Source: Clostridium muellerianum
GTDB taxonomy: Bacteria > Bacillota > Clostridia > Clostridiales > Clostridiaceae
Direction of reading: 5' to 3'
Assembly: GCF_012926525.1 (NCBI RefSeq)
Contig: NZ_JABBNI010000014.1
Coordinates: 1-64,000 of the forward strand
DNA length: 64,000 nt
The notes below the pieces were generated by a model. The model saw nothing but the letters and a program-made list of their open reading frames with translations. It was not told the origin of the DNA and ran no database searches. This document shows, one piece after another, positions 25,882 through 34,121 of the stretch. The position numbers and the translations under genes are program-made. Position 1 is the first letter of the stretch. The number at the start of each line of letters is the position of its first letter.

Positions 25882-27999
25882 ATGAATAAGAAAAAAATTT
25901 CAACACTAGTGCTTTCAGGTCTATTAGCTTTAGGCATGATAGTAACGAATGGAGCTAATCCAGTATCGGTAAAAGCCTCTACAAATGATAAATATAATAC
26001 CAGTAGATATGGTGAAACATTAGATGTAGACCCAATACTTAAAGCACAGGACACCGATCCTAATGGTAGAGCCAAGGTGGAGCAGGACATACTTAACTCT
26101 GCAAAAGGTATTAATCTAAATGATACTTCTGCAGCTAAGGCTGATACAAGTAATCCTAATTTTACCTATGATGGAGGAACTAAGTGGTTTTTAGCTTATG
26201 ATAATGTAAAAGGTGATTATCTTAAAAAATTTACATTAAGAAGTATAAATGATAAGGTTGAAGTTTGGGTAGCTGATGATTTAAGCTTTGGAAAAGGTGA
26301 CAGTAGACCTGCACATGTAGTAAACCAGGAACAAGTAGATAAGCTTAAAAATGAATTTAGTAATAACATATTGACTAAAGATACGGAGTTCTTTGGTATG
26401 CCTAAATCAAGAACTGGTTCTAATGCAGTTTTACCTGGTAAGTTAGGACTTCCTAAGGATTATTATGTGCCTGTAGATGGAAAAGAAAGATTTATGATGC
26501 TTGTGGATAACTTTAAAGATGAAAATTATTATGATCCAAGCTATCCATTTTATGTTGCAGGTTTCTTCTCACCAACTTTTGCTAGTTACCTTGATAGAAA
26601 TATAATTAACATAGATAGTGCAAAATGGGATCAAAGGTTAGCAAGTAATGATATATATGGTACAATAGCTCATGAATTCCAGCACCTAATTCATAATGAT
26701 AATGATAATGGTGAGGAGACTTGGATAAATGAAGGAATGTCAGATTTTGCACAGTATTTATGTGGTTATGGTCATAATTGGGGACATGTAAATTATTTCT
26801 TAGACCATCCAGAAAATTCATTAGTACAATGGGATGAGTACTATAACTCAAAAACTGGTCCTGAAACTTTAGGCGATTATGGACAGGCATATTTGTTCCA
26901 ATTGTATTTATATGATCACTTTGGCAAAGACTTTATAAAAGATCTTGCTAAAGATACTGATCATGGTATAGTTAGTATGAATAAAATGCTTGCTAAGTAT
27001 AATACAGGAATAGACTTTGCTGAGTTATTCAGAAGATTTTCTGTAGCTGTTGCAATAGACAGCAAGGACCCTGGAAAAGGAATATATAATTTCAAAAGCA
27101 TAGATGCAAAAGTTAATTATGCTGCAGCAAAAGAACATGAAAAATTAGGAGTTCCTGCTTGGGGCGCCGATTATATTAAATTAGACGGTGGAAAAGATAT
27201 AAAAGACATATTATTTAATGGAGTTAGTTTTGTTCGTAATCCTAATCCTTGGCAAGTAGCAAATGATCCAAAAGGATCTTCGGATAAAGTTATATGGGGA
27301 AATAAAGTTGATGATAATGATAATAAGATAGCTTTTGAAGCTGATCTTACATCTGTAAAAAATGCAACTCTTAAATTCGATAATTATTATGATATTGAAG
27401 AAACATGGGATTACGGTATGGTTCAAGTATCTACTGATGAAGGAAAGACTTGGACTAGTCTAGCTAATAAGAATACAAGAAGTGAATTTAGTACTAACGG
27501 CAGAGATTCAATTAAGAAGAACTTACCAGGATTCACAGGAACTAATGGCAGTTGGAATCAAGAACAGTTTGATTTGACACCTTATGTTGGTAAAAAAGTG
27601 CTTATCTGCTTCAGATATATGACTGATGATGGTACTACAAAGCAAGGGTGGTTTATAAAAAACATATCTATACCAGAAATAGGATATAAAAATTCCTGCG
27701 ATAATACCAACAATTTTGCTGATTTAGAAAAGATATTAGGTCAATATGCAGACTATCAGGTTACTTTTATTAATGAGAAACAAGATGCAGATAAAGTTAC
27801 TAGAATGAGTTATAGAGTTAAATCTTTAAATCCTTTTAGTCTAGAGAGTAGTGATGCTATAAAATTAAAGAAATCCCTTACTGCTCATAACAATTATATG
27901 ATAATATGGTATGCTGCTCCAACAGGTAAAAAGGGAGTTGCTGACTGTGATTATAAGATAATAAAGAAAGAACCAAAACAAAATAAGACAAATCATTAG
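25882..27999 (+). CDS. Secreted M6 metalloprotease (immune inhibitor A-like)
   Basis: About 705 residues from ATG 25882 (AAAGGAGGGGG ahead). A signal peptide (MNKKKISTLVLSGLLALGMI, cut near VKAS) is followed by a pro-region, then the zinc protease: HEFQHLIHNDND gives the HExxH metal site and WINEGMSDFAQY the downstream acidic ligand. The C-terminal third is beta-rich (MAM/galactose-binding-like: GTNGSWNQEQFDLTPYVGKK). Relatives degrade host or community proteins. No S-layer or sortase signal is seen, so it is released. It stands alone between terminators. Confidence 0.92.
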   Translation: MNKKKISTLVLSGLLALGMIVTNGANPVSVKASTNDKYNTSRYGETLDVDPILKAQDTDPNGRAKVEQDILNSAKGINLNDTSAAKADTSNPNFTYDGGTKWFLAYDNVKGDYLKKFTLRSINDKVEVWVADDLSFGKGDSRPAHVVNQEQVDKLKNEFSNNILTKDTEFFGMPKSRTGSNAVLPGKLGLPKDYYVPVDGKERFMMLVDNFKDENYYDPSYPFYVAGFFSPTFASYLDRNIINIDSAKWDQRLASNDIYGTIAHEFQHLIHNDNDNGEETWINEGMSDFAQYLCGYGHNWGHVNYFLDHPENSLVQWDEYYNSKTGPETLGDYGQAYLFQLYLYDHFGKDFIKDLAKDTDHGIVSMNKMLAKYNTGIDFAELFRRFSVAVAIDSKDPGKGIYNFKSIDAKVNYAAAKEHEKLGVPAWGADYIKLDGGKDIKDILFNGVSFVRNPNPWQVANDPKGSSDKVIWGNKVDDNDNKIAFEADLTSVKNATLKFDNYYDIEETWDYGMVQVSTDEGKTWTSLANKNTRSEFSTNGRDSIKKNLPGFTGTNGSWNQEQFDLTPYVGKKVLICFRYMTDDGTTKQGWFIKNISIPEIGYKNSCDNTNNFADLEKILGQYADYQVTFINEKQDADKVTRMSYRVKSLNPFSLESSDAIKLKKSLTAHNNYMIIWYAAPTGKKGVADCDYKIIKKEPKQNKTNH

Positions 28000-28021
28000 A
28001 ATTCAATTAGGCATCTGAAAG

Positions 28022-28156
28022 AAAATAACAATTTCAATATGCGACGTATACTTTTTGTAAGACAAGGACACAGGTTCCGCAGATAGTTTAAGCTATCTAA
28101 GGGTTCTGTGGACGCAGTATTACAAAAAGTAGACTAGCATATTGACTTGTTATTTT
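28022..28156. repeat. Long hairpin element 2, also terminator of the M6 gene
   Basis: Nested inverted repeats: 28022-28031 with 28147-28156 (10 bp), 28035-28042 with 28137-28144 (8 bp), 28049-28060 with 28120-28131 (12 bp), then cacag/ctgtg and agatag/ctatct around a 6-nt loop. A T-run (28153-28159) follows the outer arm, so it can end the protease transcript. GCGACGTA stands in the asymmetric internal loop, as in the element at 61-217. Confidence 0.75.
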
Positions 28157-28233
28157 TTTGAAGGTGCCTAAAAACCTGAGATTTACTCAGGTCTTTAATT
28201 TTTTTTAATATGTATTTATTTTTATGAAAAGTT

Positions 28234-28242
28234 TGATATAAT
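28234..28242 (+). promoter_or_regulatory. Extended -10 promoter of the ABC-F leader
   Basis: TGATATAAT is an extended -10 with no good -35. Transcription would begin near 28249, about 30 nt before the leader peptide. Confidence 0.6.
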
Positions 28243-28279
28243 AAGTAGTATGAAAAGAAAATTTTGGAGGAATAGTTTG

Positions 28280-28303
28280 ATGAAAATTAATGTTCTTAAA
28301 TAA
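28280..28303 (+). CDS. Leader peptide MKINVLK of the ABC-F gene
   Basis: A seven-codon reading frame (ATG 28280, stop 28301) with GGAGG 9 nt ahead. Its codons overlap a 10-nt segment (28291-28300), and the stop region a further 6 nt (28303-28308), that are complementary to 28381-28390 and 28375-28380. Two terminators follow before the ABC-F gene. Ribosomes stalled by an antibiotic on this frame would change the folding and permit read-through. This is the pattern of known ABC-F and Erm attenuators; the peptide itself is not one I recognise. Confidence 0.65.
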   Translation: MKINVLK

Positions 28304-28390
28304 TTCAATTTAATATTTGTGTAGAAGAAGTGTTATTTGTAGTTAGCTTTATTTAAGTCGCCTTCTTTTTCATTTTGAATTTTAAGAACA
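28291..28390 (+). promoter_or_regulatory. Long-range pairing of the ABC-F attenuator
   Basis: tgttcttaaa (28291-28300) is a perfect complement of tttaagaaca (28381-28390), and attcaa (28303-28308) of ttgaat (28375-28380). Inside lies aagaag/cttctt (28325-28330 with 28362-28367) followed by TTT, a possible weak terminator or pause hairpin. Confidence 0.55.
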
Positions 28391-28430
28391 AAGGCATTAT
28401 GTTAGACCTTCATATTTAACTAGTATATTA

Positions 28431-28460
28431 GCCATGCTCTTTAGCATGGCTTTTATTTTT
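28431..28460 (+). terminator. First attenuator terminator upstream of ABC-F
   Basis: GCCATGCT with AGCATGGC (28431-28438, 28443-28450), 4-nt loop, then TTTTATTTTT. A classic intrinsic terminator inside the leader, 150 nt before the coding start. Confidence 0.85.
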
Positions 28461-28500
28461 AAGGTTGCAAATGGGCTTAGTGTTCAGTTGCAGCCTTTTT
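28461..28500 (+). terminator. Second, tandem terminator upstream of ABC-F
   Basis: aaggttgcaa (28461-28470) with ttgcagcctt (28488-28497), one G-U pair, followed by TTTTGTG. It adjoins the first terminator. Confidence 0.7.
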
Positions 28501-28612
28501 GTGTTAATTTAATAAAGAAATGTTTTAATAAAATGAAAGAGAGGACTAAAAAAATGAAGATTAAGAATTTTACACAAGTAAGAAATTATAATGAATTGAT
28601 GGAGGAATTTTT

Positions 28613-30337
28613 ATGGCAATATTATTATCCTGTAGAGAAATTAAAAAAGATTTTGGTGAAACAAATATACTAAATAATATTAGTTTTGATATTACAGTAG
28701 GAGAAAGAATTGGTCTAGTTGGTCTTAATGGGGCTGGAAAGACTACTCTGGCAAATATTATAGCTGGAAGAATGTATATAGATAGCGGCAATATTTGCTG
28801 GCATAAAAAGTCTGTTAATATAGGTTATCTTAAGCAGGAATCAGGGTATGTAGAGAATTTATTTGATGAAGGTAATATAAAAGATTATCTTTACACTTCA
28901 AGTATATTGGCTTTAAAGAAGGTTTGTGATTGGAATGATACAAAGCTTAAGAATTTAAGTGGTGGAGAAAAGACAAAACTTTCTCTTTCGCAAATATGGT
29001 CTAAGAATCCTGATTTTTTAATTCTCGATGAACCTACAAATCATCTTGATTATCAGGGTGTTAAGTGGTTGATTAAGGAACTAAAAAAGTATAAAGGTAC
29101 AGTACTTGTTATTTCGCATGATAGATATTTTCTGGATGAATGTGTAACTAGGATTATTGAAATTGAGAATAATACCTTGCAGGAATACAGTGGAAACTAT
29201 AGTTTTTACAGAGAAGAGAAAAAAAGAAGATATGAAAGTCAGCTTAATCAATATTTTAGGCAAGAAGAAATGAAAAAAAAGATTAATTATCAAATAAATA
29301 CCTTGAAGAATTGGTCTGCTAAAGCTCATAGAGAAGCACCTGCAAAGGCAATAGCTGCTGGAAATAAAAAAGGTGGTAAAGAATTTCTTAGAACAAAGGC
29401 AAAAAAGATGGATATTCAAATAAAATCAAGAATTAAAAGACTTGAAAAGATTGAAATACAAGGAGTAGAAAAGCCAAAGGAAGAGAGCAAAATAGATTTT
29501 AAGTTAAAGTCTGCAGTGCTAAAAGGAAACAGAATAATTGAAGCTTCAGATATTGTTAAGGCTTTTGATGATAAGCTGCTCTTTAAAAAAAGTTCCTTTT
29601 ATGTTCAAAGAGGTGAGAAGGTTGGAATTTTTGGAGAGAATGGCTGTGGAAAGACAACACTCCTTAAACTTTTAATGGGTATTGAAAAAGTGGATAAGGG
29701 AGATATATTTTTTAGCTCATCAGTAAGACTTGGATATCTAAGCCAGGATATTAGACATCTTGATATGAAAAAGAAGGTGCTGGATTACTTTGAGATTTAT
29801 TCAAGAGAGCAAAGAAGAAAACTTCAAACCATACTATTTAATATGGGTTTTAGTGAAGAAATGCTGAAGCAATCTCTAGGATCTTTAAGCTTAGGTGAAC
29901 TTACTAGGCTTAGAATTACAGATTTAATAATTAAGGAATGTGACCTTCTTATACTTGATGAACCACTTAATCATCTAGATCTTTACAGCAGGGAGAAATT
30001 AGAAGATGTGCTTGTAAACTACAACGGAACAATTCTTTTAATATCTCATGATAGATATATGATGGAGAGAATATGCAATAAGCTTTTAGTTTTTGAAAAT
30101 AAAAAGGTTAGGAGACAGGAGCTTGGACTTAAAGAGTTTTTAGAAAATAAATATGTTTCTAAGAAGGATTGTCTAAAAGGGTTAAAGGAGAAAAAGATGC
30201 TAATTGAAAATGAAATTTCTTATGTATTAGGTGAGTTGTGTAAGCATGATAAGGGAACTTGCGAATATGTGGAAATGGATTTAAGATTTAAAGAATTAAT
30301 TAATAGAAAAAAGGAAATAGAGGAATCTGAAAAGTAA
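28613..30337 (+). CDS. ABC-F ribosome-protection protein (Vga/VmlR/CplR-like)
   Basis: 574 residues with two ABC domains and no membrane part. First: GLNGAGKTT, LSGGEKTKLSL, LILDEPTNHLD. Second: GENGCGKTT, LSLGELTR, LILDEPLNHLD. The interdomain linker (about 190-285) is long and basic (NWSAKAHREAPAKAIAAG), as in antibiotic-resistance ABC-F proteins that push lincosamides, pleuromutilins and streptogramins off the ribosome. A short helical C-terminal extension is present. The ATG follows ATGGAGGA. Expression is probably induced by the same antibiotics through the upstream attenuator. Exact drug range cannot be told. Confidence 0.9.
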   Translation: MAILLSCREIKKDFGETNILNNISFDITVGERIGLVGLNGAGKTTLANIIAGRMYIDSGNICWHKKSVNIGYLKQESGYVENLFDEGNIKDYLYTSSILALKKVCDWNDTKLKNLSGGEKTKLSLSQIWSKNPDFLILDEPTNHLDYQGVKWLIKELKKYKGTVLVISHDRYFLDECVTRIIEIENNTLQEYSGNYSFYREEKKRRYESQLNQYFRQEEMKKKINYQINTLKNWSAKAHREAPAKAIAAGNKKGGKEFLRTKAKKMDIQIKSRIKRLEKIEIQGVEKPKEESKIDFKLKSAVLKGNRIIEASDIVKAFDDKLLFKKSSFYVQRGEKVGIFGENGCGKTTLLKLLMGIEKVDKGDIFFSSSVRLGYLSQDIRHLDMKKKVLDYFEIYSREQRRKLQTILFNMGFSEEMLKQSLGSLSLGELTRLRITDLIIKECDLLILDEPLNHLDLYSREKLEDVLVNYNGTILLISHDRYMMERICNKLLVFENKKVRRQELGLKEFLENKYVSKKDCLKGLKEKKMLIENEISYVLGELCKHDKGTCEYVEMDLRFKELINRKKEIEESEK

Positions 30338-30370
30338 ATGCTAGATTTAATTATGGTGAAAATGTATCAA

Positions 30371-30513
30371 GTGATTCTTAGACTCAGGTGGAGTTTGCTT
30401 GTGAGGAATACCTCTCTACATCTGAGTCTTAGAAGAACTTATCCAGGCGCGTAGCAGTGCTTATCCACCACTTAAAGAAGATGGGGGTATTAGCAATGGT
30501 AGCGATCGGATAA
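30371..30513 (+). ncRNA. Structured intergenic element of unknown type
   Basis: A compact, unusually GC-rich stretch for this genome. agactcag (30380-30387) pairs with ctgagtct (30422-30429) around a small gaggaatacctc hairpin. TTATCC (30439-30444) pairs with GGATAA (30508-30513) and encloses about 60 nt with further short complementarities. It lies 30 nt after the ABC-F stop. I recall similar sequence between genes of other clostridia, but cannot check this and know no function. Confidence 0.5.
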
Positions 30514-30534
30514 AAATATTTCATAAATAATAAG

Positions 30535-30569
30535 TAAGGATAATACTCAGATAATGAGAATTATCCTTA
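30535..30569 (+). terminator. Terminator of the ABC-F transcript
   Basis: taaggataat (30535-30544) with attatcctta (30560-30569), inner ctca/tgag, then TTTTTTATT. Confidence 0.8.
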
Positions 30570-30644
30570 TTTTTTATTATTAGGGTATAGTAACTTAGAA
30601 AATCAAAAATATATGGAAATTAATAGAAAAGGTATTACTAAATA

Positions 30645-30653
30645 TGGTATAAT
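30645..30653 (+). promoter_or_regulatory. Extended -10 promoter of the M28 gene
   Basis: TGGTATAAT. The 80 nt after it (AATTGTAAGTGCTATAACTA and on) are similar to the sequence after the promoter at 34019, so the two promoter regions look related. Confidence 0.5.
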
Positions 30654-30799
30654 TGTAAGTGCTATAACTATAGGTGAAAATAAAATATAAATTAAAGATT
30701 ACAAAAATTGGCGATATATATTAAGATAATGTAAAAATTCAATTGCTTAGTTAGGTAATATGGAAGAATTAAAAGATAAAATAAGGATGGTTTAATTGT

Positions 30800-31729
30800 A
30801 TGTATAATAAAATGATTAAAAGAACATTTAATAGGAAAACATATATAATTTTAATAGTAATATCTTTATTAATATTTTCTCAGGTTTGTGAGGGGTGTAG
30901 TTTTTTTAATAACAAAGAAAAATTGACAGCTAGTAACAGTAAAAAAATAACCTTATCAGATGAAAAAACTATGATGGATACTATTAATTCGATATGTACT
31001 GTTAGTAGAGCAATTGGTTCAAGTGGTGAGAAAAAAACTTGTGAAGTTTTAAAAAAACAAATACAATCTTATGGATATGAAACTCAAGTTCAAATGGTTC
31101 CTTATGAATATCGTGAGCAAGATCAGGAAAAAACAGGAGAAAGTCAAAATTTAATTGCAATTAAAAAGGGTACTTCAAAACACAGTAAAGGTACAATTAT
31201 TGTTAGTGCTCATTATGATTGTGAAGAAAATTCTATAGGAGCAAATGACAATGCTTCTGGAGTTGCTGTAGTTATGGAAGTAGCTAGGCTATTAAATAAA
31301 TCATCTAATGATTATGAAGTACGATTTATTCTTTTTGGAGGTGAAGAATTAGCATCTACCGGTTCAAGATACTACATAAGTCAGTTATCAGATAATGATA
31401 GAAAAAATATAAAAGCCAATATAAACATAGATTCAATAGCACAAAAAGATCATGTTAACCCATGCATTTTTACAGTAAGTGGTAAGGGTAACTTTGCAAC
31501 AACATTATTAAAAAATAATTCTAAAAATAAAGATATAATTTTAAAAAAAATGAATCGTGAAAGAAGTGATTATGTTGTATTTGATAAATGTGGAATTCCA
31601 TCATTATGTATAGGACAAAGTTATGATGAAAATTTGAACATAAATGGACCACAAGATAAAATTTCAATTATAGATAAAACAAAACTTAAATTAGTTGCGG
31701 ATATGATTATAACAGCAATGAGTAAGTAA
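30800..31729 (+). CDS. M28-family aminopeptidase, membrane-anchored or secreted
   Basis: 309 residues. An N-terminal hydrophobic helix (about 14-30) exports it; the two cysteines after it (VCEGC) do not fit a normal lipobox. The M28 dizinc site is complete: VSAHYDC (His, Asp), ANDNASGVAV (bridging Asp), GGEELASTGS (catalytic Glu-Glu) and later NIDSIAQ. It would remove N-terminal residues from peptides outside the cell. The ATG follows AAGGATGG. No partner gene; a promoter lies 150 nt upstream. Confidence 0.88.
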   Translation: MYNKMIKRTFNRKTYIILIVISLLIFSQVCEGCSFFNNKEKLTASNSKKITLSDEKTMMDTINSICTVSRAIGSSGEKKTCEVLKKQIQSYGYETQVQMVPYEYREQDQEKTGESQNLIAIKKGTSKHSKGTIIVSAHYDCEENSIGANDNASGVAVVMEVARLLNKSSNDYEVRFILFGGEELASTGSRYYISQLSDNDRKNIKANINIDSIAQKDHVNPCIFTVSGKGNFATTLLKNNSKNKDIILKKMNRERSDYVVFDKCGIPSLCIGQSYDENLNINGPQDKISIIDKTKLKLVADMIITAMSK

Positions 31730-31820
31730 ATAGAAAACTTAAAATTACTATATATTTGGATATAATTAAATATATAGCAAAATAAGATTGAAAGAATTTA
31801 ATATTTAAGGAGAGAAATAA

Positions 31821-31838
31821 ATGTATAGACCGATTTAA
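31821..31838 (+). CDS. Leader peptide MYRPI of the MFS gene
   Basis: A five-codon frame (ATG 31821, stop 31836) with AAGGAGAG 6 nt ahead, a far better site than needed for chance. A terminator (31868-31889) and the MFS gene follow. The Arg-Pro-Ile codons could be where a drug-bound ribosome stalls. Confidence 0.55.
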   Translation: MYRPI

Positions 31839-31867
31839 TACACAGTAAAGTTACAATATATTTTTTT

Positions 31868-31889
31868 AAAACCTTAAAAAAAAGGTTTT
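31868..31889 (+). terminator. Attenuator terminator before the MFS gene
   Basis: aaaacct (31868-31874) with aggtttt (31883-31889) and a run of T after it, 32 nt before the TTG start. Upstream TACACAG and downstream TTGTGTAA could form an alternative pairing. Confidence 0.65.
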
Positions 31890-31920
31890 TTTGTTGTGTA
31901 ATTTTGGAGGTGTATTAAAA

Positions 31921-33069
31921 TTGAATAAAAAGGTCAACATTTATTTAATGTATACTATTATATTCTTACAGGGATTAGTTTTTTATGGTCCTGTTGCTAC
32001 AGTATATAGACAAAATAGAAATTTATCTTTATCTAATATATTCATAATAGAGTCTATATCATGGATATTAATGATTGTTTTTGAAATTCCCTGGGGATGG
32101 TTTGCAGATAAATTCGGGTATAAGAAAACACTTGTTATTTCAAATTTTATATTCTTCATATCGAAAATAGTTTTTTACAAAGCTTATTCCTTTGAAATGT
32201 TCTTTTTAGAACGAGTGTTATTATCAGTATCTTTAGCGGGAATTTCAGGTTGTGACACTGCTTTGATATATTCATCAGTTAAAGAAGAGGAAAGTGAAAA
32301 AGTATTTGGAATATATAATGCACTTTCAAATGTCGGTTATTTAATTGCGTCAATTATTTTTTCAATACTGATTAAGAAGTCTATGGATAGTACTGCATTT
32401 TGGACTATTATACCCTATGCAGTAGCAGCAATATTAACTTTGTTTATAAAAGAAGTTAATGTGAAACGTGAAGAAAAAACTAGTTTTAAGCAAAGTTTAT
32501 TAACTGCTTTAAAAAATAAAAGCATTATAATTTTAGTGGTTTCTTTTGCCTTAATAAATGAAGTGGTTCAGGCAGTTAGTGTATTTTTAAATCAATCACA
32601 ATATTTGAGAAGTGGAATAAATATTAAATATTTTGGGGTATTAGCAGTTGTTATGCAAATAGCCCGATTAAGTTCATTTAAATCCTATAAATTTAGCAGT
32701 AAGTTGGGTAAAGATAGAAGTATTCAAATTTTATATATTATTATTGGCATATGTTGTACAACACTTGTATTTACAGCTAATGCTACAATAACTATACTTT
32801 CAATAATTATTATATGTGGCAGTGAAGCTGTAATTTATCCTATGATTTTGGAGATTGAAAACAGAAGTATAAATAATGTTGATAGGGCAACTCTTTTATC
32901 AGTATTTGCTGTGTTTGGGGATATAACTGCTGCAGGAGCAAATGTGATTATTGGGAAGACAGCAGATATTTCCGTATCATCATCATTTATAACTTGTGTA
33001 GTTATGTGTGTATGTGCTTATATATTATTGTTTGTTTATAAAAATGAAAGCAAAAGATTAAAAGAATAA
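31921..33069 (+). CDS. MFS transporter, probable drug efflux
   Basis: About 382 residues with some twelve membrane segments. The start is TTG 31921, 10 nt after GGAGG (31906-31910); the upstream TTG 31891 is in the terminator tail. The loop 2-3 motif of the superfamily is GWFADKFGYKKTLVISN (G-x-x-x-D-(R/K)-x-G-x-(R/K)-(R/K)). A leader peptide and terminator ahead suggest induction by a translation inhibitor, which favours an antibiotic exporter. The substrate cannot be read. Confidence 0.87.
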   Translation: MNKKVNIYLMYTIIFLQGLVFYGPVATVYRQNRNLSLSNIFIIESISWILMIVFEIPWGWFADKFGYKKTLVISNFIFFISKIVFYKAYSFEMFFLERVLLSVSLAGISGCDTALIYSSVKEEESEKVFGIYNALSNVGYLIASIIFSILIKKSMDSTAFWTIIPYAVAAILTLFIKEVNVKREEKTSFKQSLLTALKNKSIIILVVSFALINEVVQAVSVFLNQSQYLRSGINIKYFGVLAVVMQIARLSSFKSYKFSSKLGKDRSIQILYIIIGICCTTLVFTANATITILSIIIICGSEAVIYPMILEIENRSINNVDRATLLSVFAVFGDITAAGANVIIGKTADISVSSSFITCVVMCVCAYILLFVYKNESKRLKE

Positions 33070-33161
33070 TTAGGTAAAGTAAAAGACACGAATTAAGCTA
33101 TAACTTTAGCATATACTAAGGTTTTACAATAAGGAAACGTAGGTTTGAAGGTGAGGAAGTA

Positions 33162-33854
33162 ATGAGAGATAGAGCAATTGTATATTTATCACAAAATCCA
33201 CTGCTTCATATGGGAATGATTGAGGCAATACGCAGAAGTACATCAGATATATTGTATGCTGAAAATGATGGTGTGTTAATAAAAGAAGAAAAAAGTGGTG
33301 CATATATGATATCTGTGAAAAGTTTAAAAAAGGGTAAAGAACTGATAAAGCAAATATCAAAATGTAACCTTATAGTTGCACATCAAAAGTATATGGTGGA
33401 TTGTATATTAAACAAATTCGGGCTAACTGAAAAAATTGAATGTGTTCAAGCAGTGTATATGGATAAAGTTAAGCTTTATATAGGAGAAGAATTAGAAATA
33501 AGGCAATTAGAAGAGAATCAAATAAAAGTAGTATTAGAACATTATGATAAACTATCTAATGATGAAATTGAGGAAATTTTGAGAAATGGAAGCTTGTTTG
33601 GTGGATATAAGGATGGCACACTTATAGGTTTTGTAGGAAATCATTTGGAAGGAAGTATGGGACTATTAGAGGTATTTCCTGAGTATAGGCATTTAGGATA
33701 TGGTACAATACTTGAAAGTTTTATAGTAAACAAAACTCTTGAAAAAGGTTTGGTACCTTTCGGACAGATTGAAATAGACAATGAAAAATCAATAGCACTA
33801 CAAAATAAATTAGGATTTAAAATATCAAAGGATAGATTATATTGGATGTATTAA
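33162..33854 (+). CDS. GNAT-family N-acetyltransferase, two-part
   Basis: 230 residues. The first 110 resemble an inactive GNAT-like N-half (LLHMGMIEAIRRSTSDILYA); the last 120 hold the acetyl-CoA motif LLEVFPEYRHLGYGTILESF and the end motif QIEIDNEKSIALQNKLGFKI. This layout occurs in clostridial GNAT proteins with an added domain. Substrate unknown. It is the first of a run of unrelated small enzymes (33-40 kb). Confidence 0.83.
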   Translation: MRDRAIVYLSQNPLLHMGMIEAIRRSTSDILYAENDGVLIKEEKSGAYMISVKSLKKGKELIKQISKCNLIVAHQKYMVDCILNKFGLTEKIECVQAVYMDKVKLYIGEELEIRQLEENQIKVVLEHYDKLSNDEIEEILRNGSLFGGYKDGTLIGFVGNHLEGSMGLLEVFPEYRHLGYGTILESFIVNKTLEKGLVPFGQIEIDNEKSIALQNKLGFKISKDRLYWMY

Positions 33855-33907
33855 AGTGGAAGATAAAAAACTTAAAATCTTATTAATATGATATGAGTTA
33901 TAGGAAA

Positions 33908-33936
33908 AAGCGCTAATCTTGTGAGGATTGGTGCTT
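33908..33936 (+). terminator. Terminator after the GNAT gene
   Basis: aagcgctaatc (33908-33918) with gattggtgctt (33926-33936), two G-U pairs, followed by TTTTCTTT. Confidence 0.8.
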
Positions 33937-34018
33937 TTTTCTTTATTATCAGTTTTTGTGCGTATCAAAGAAAGTTAATGGAGAACATGGAAGTTAGTAG
34001 ATGGAATCTAATAAAGTA

Positions 34019-34027
34019 TGATATAAT
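34019..34027 (+). promoter_or_regulatory. Extended -10 promoter of the SnoaL-like gene
   Basis: TGATATAAT, with downstream sequence similar to that after 30645 (TATAGGTAAAAAC, TAAAGATAC, AAAATTGAGCGAT). Confidence 0.5.
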
Positions 34028-34121
34028 TGTAATTATAGGTAAAAACAGTAAATAAAATAAAGATACTAAAATTGAGCGATTTATTTAAGTCCTATACAGG
34101 GGGATAGGGAGGAGTTTAAGA

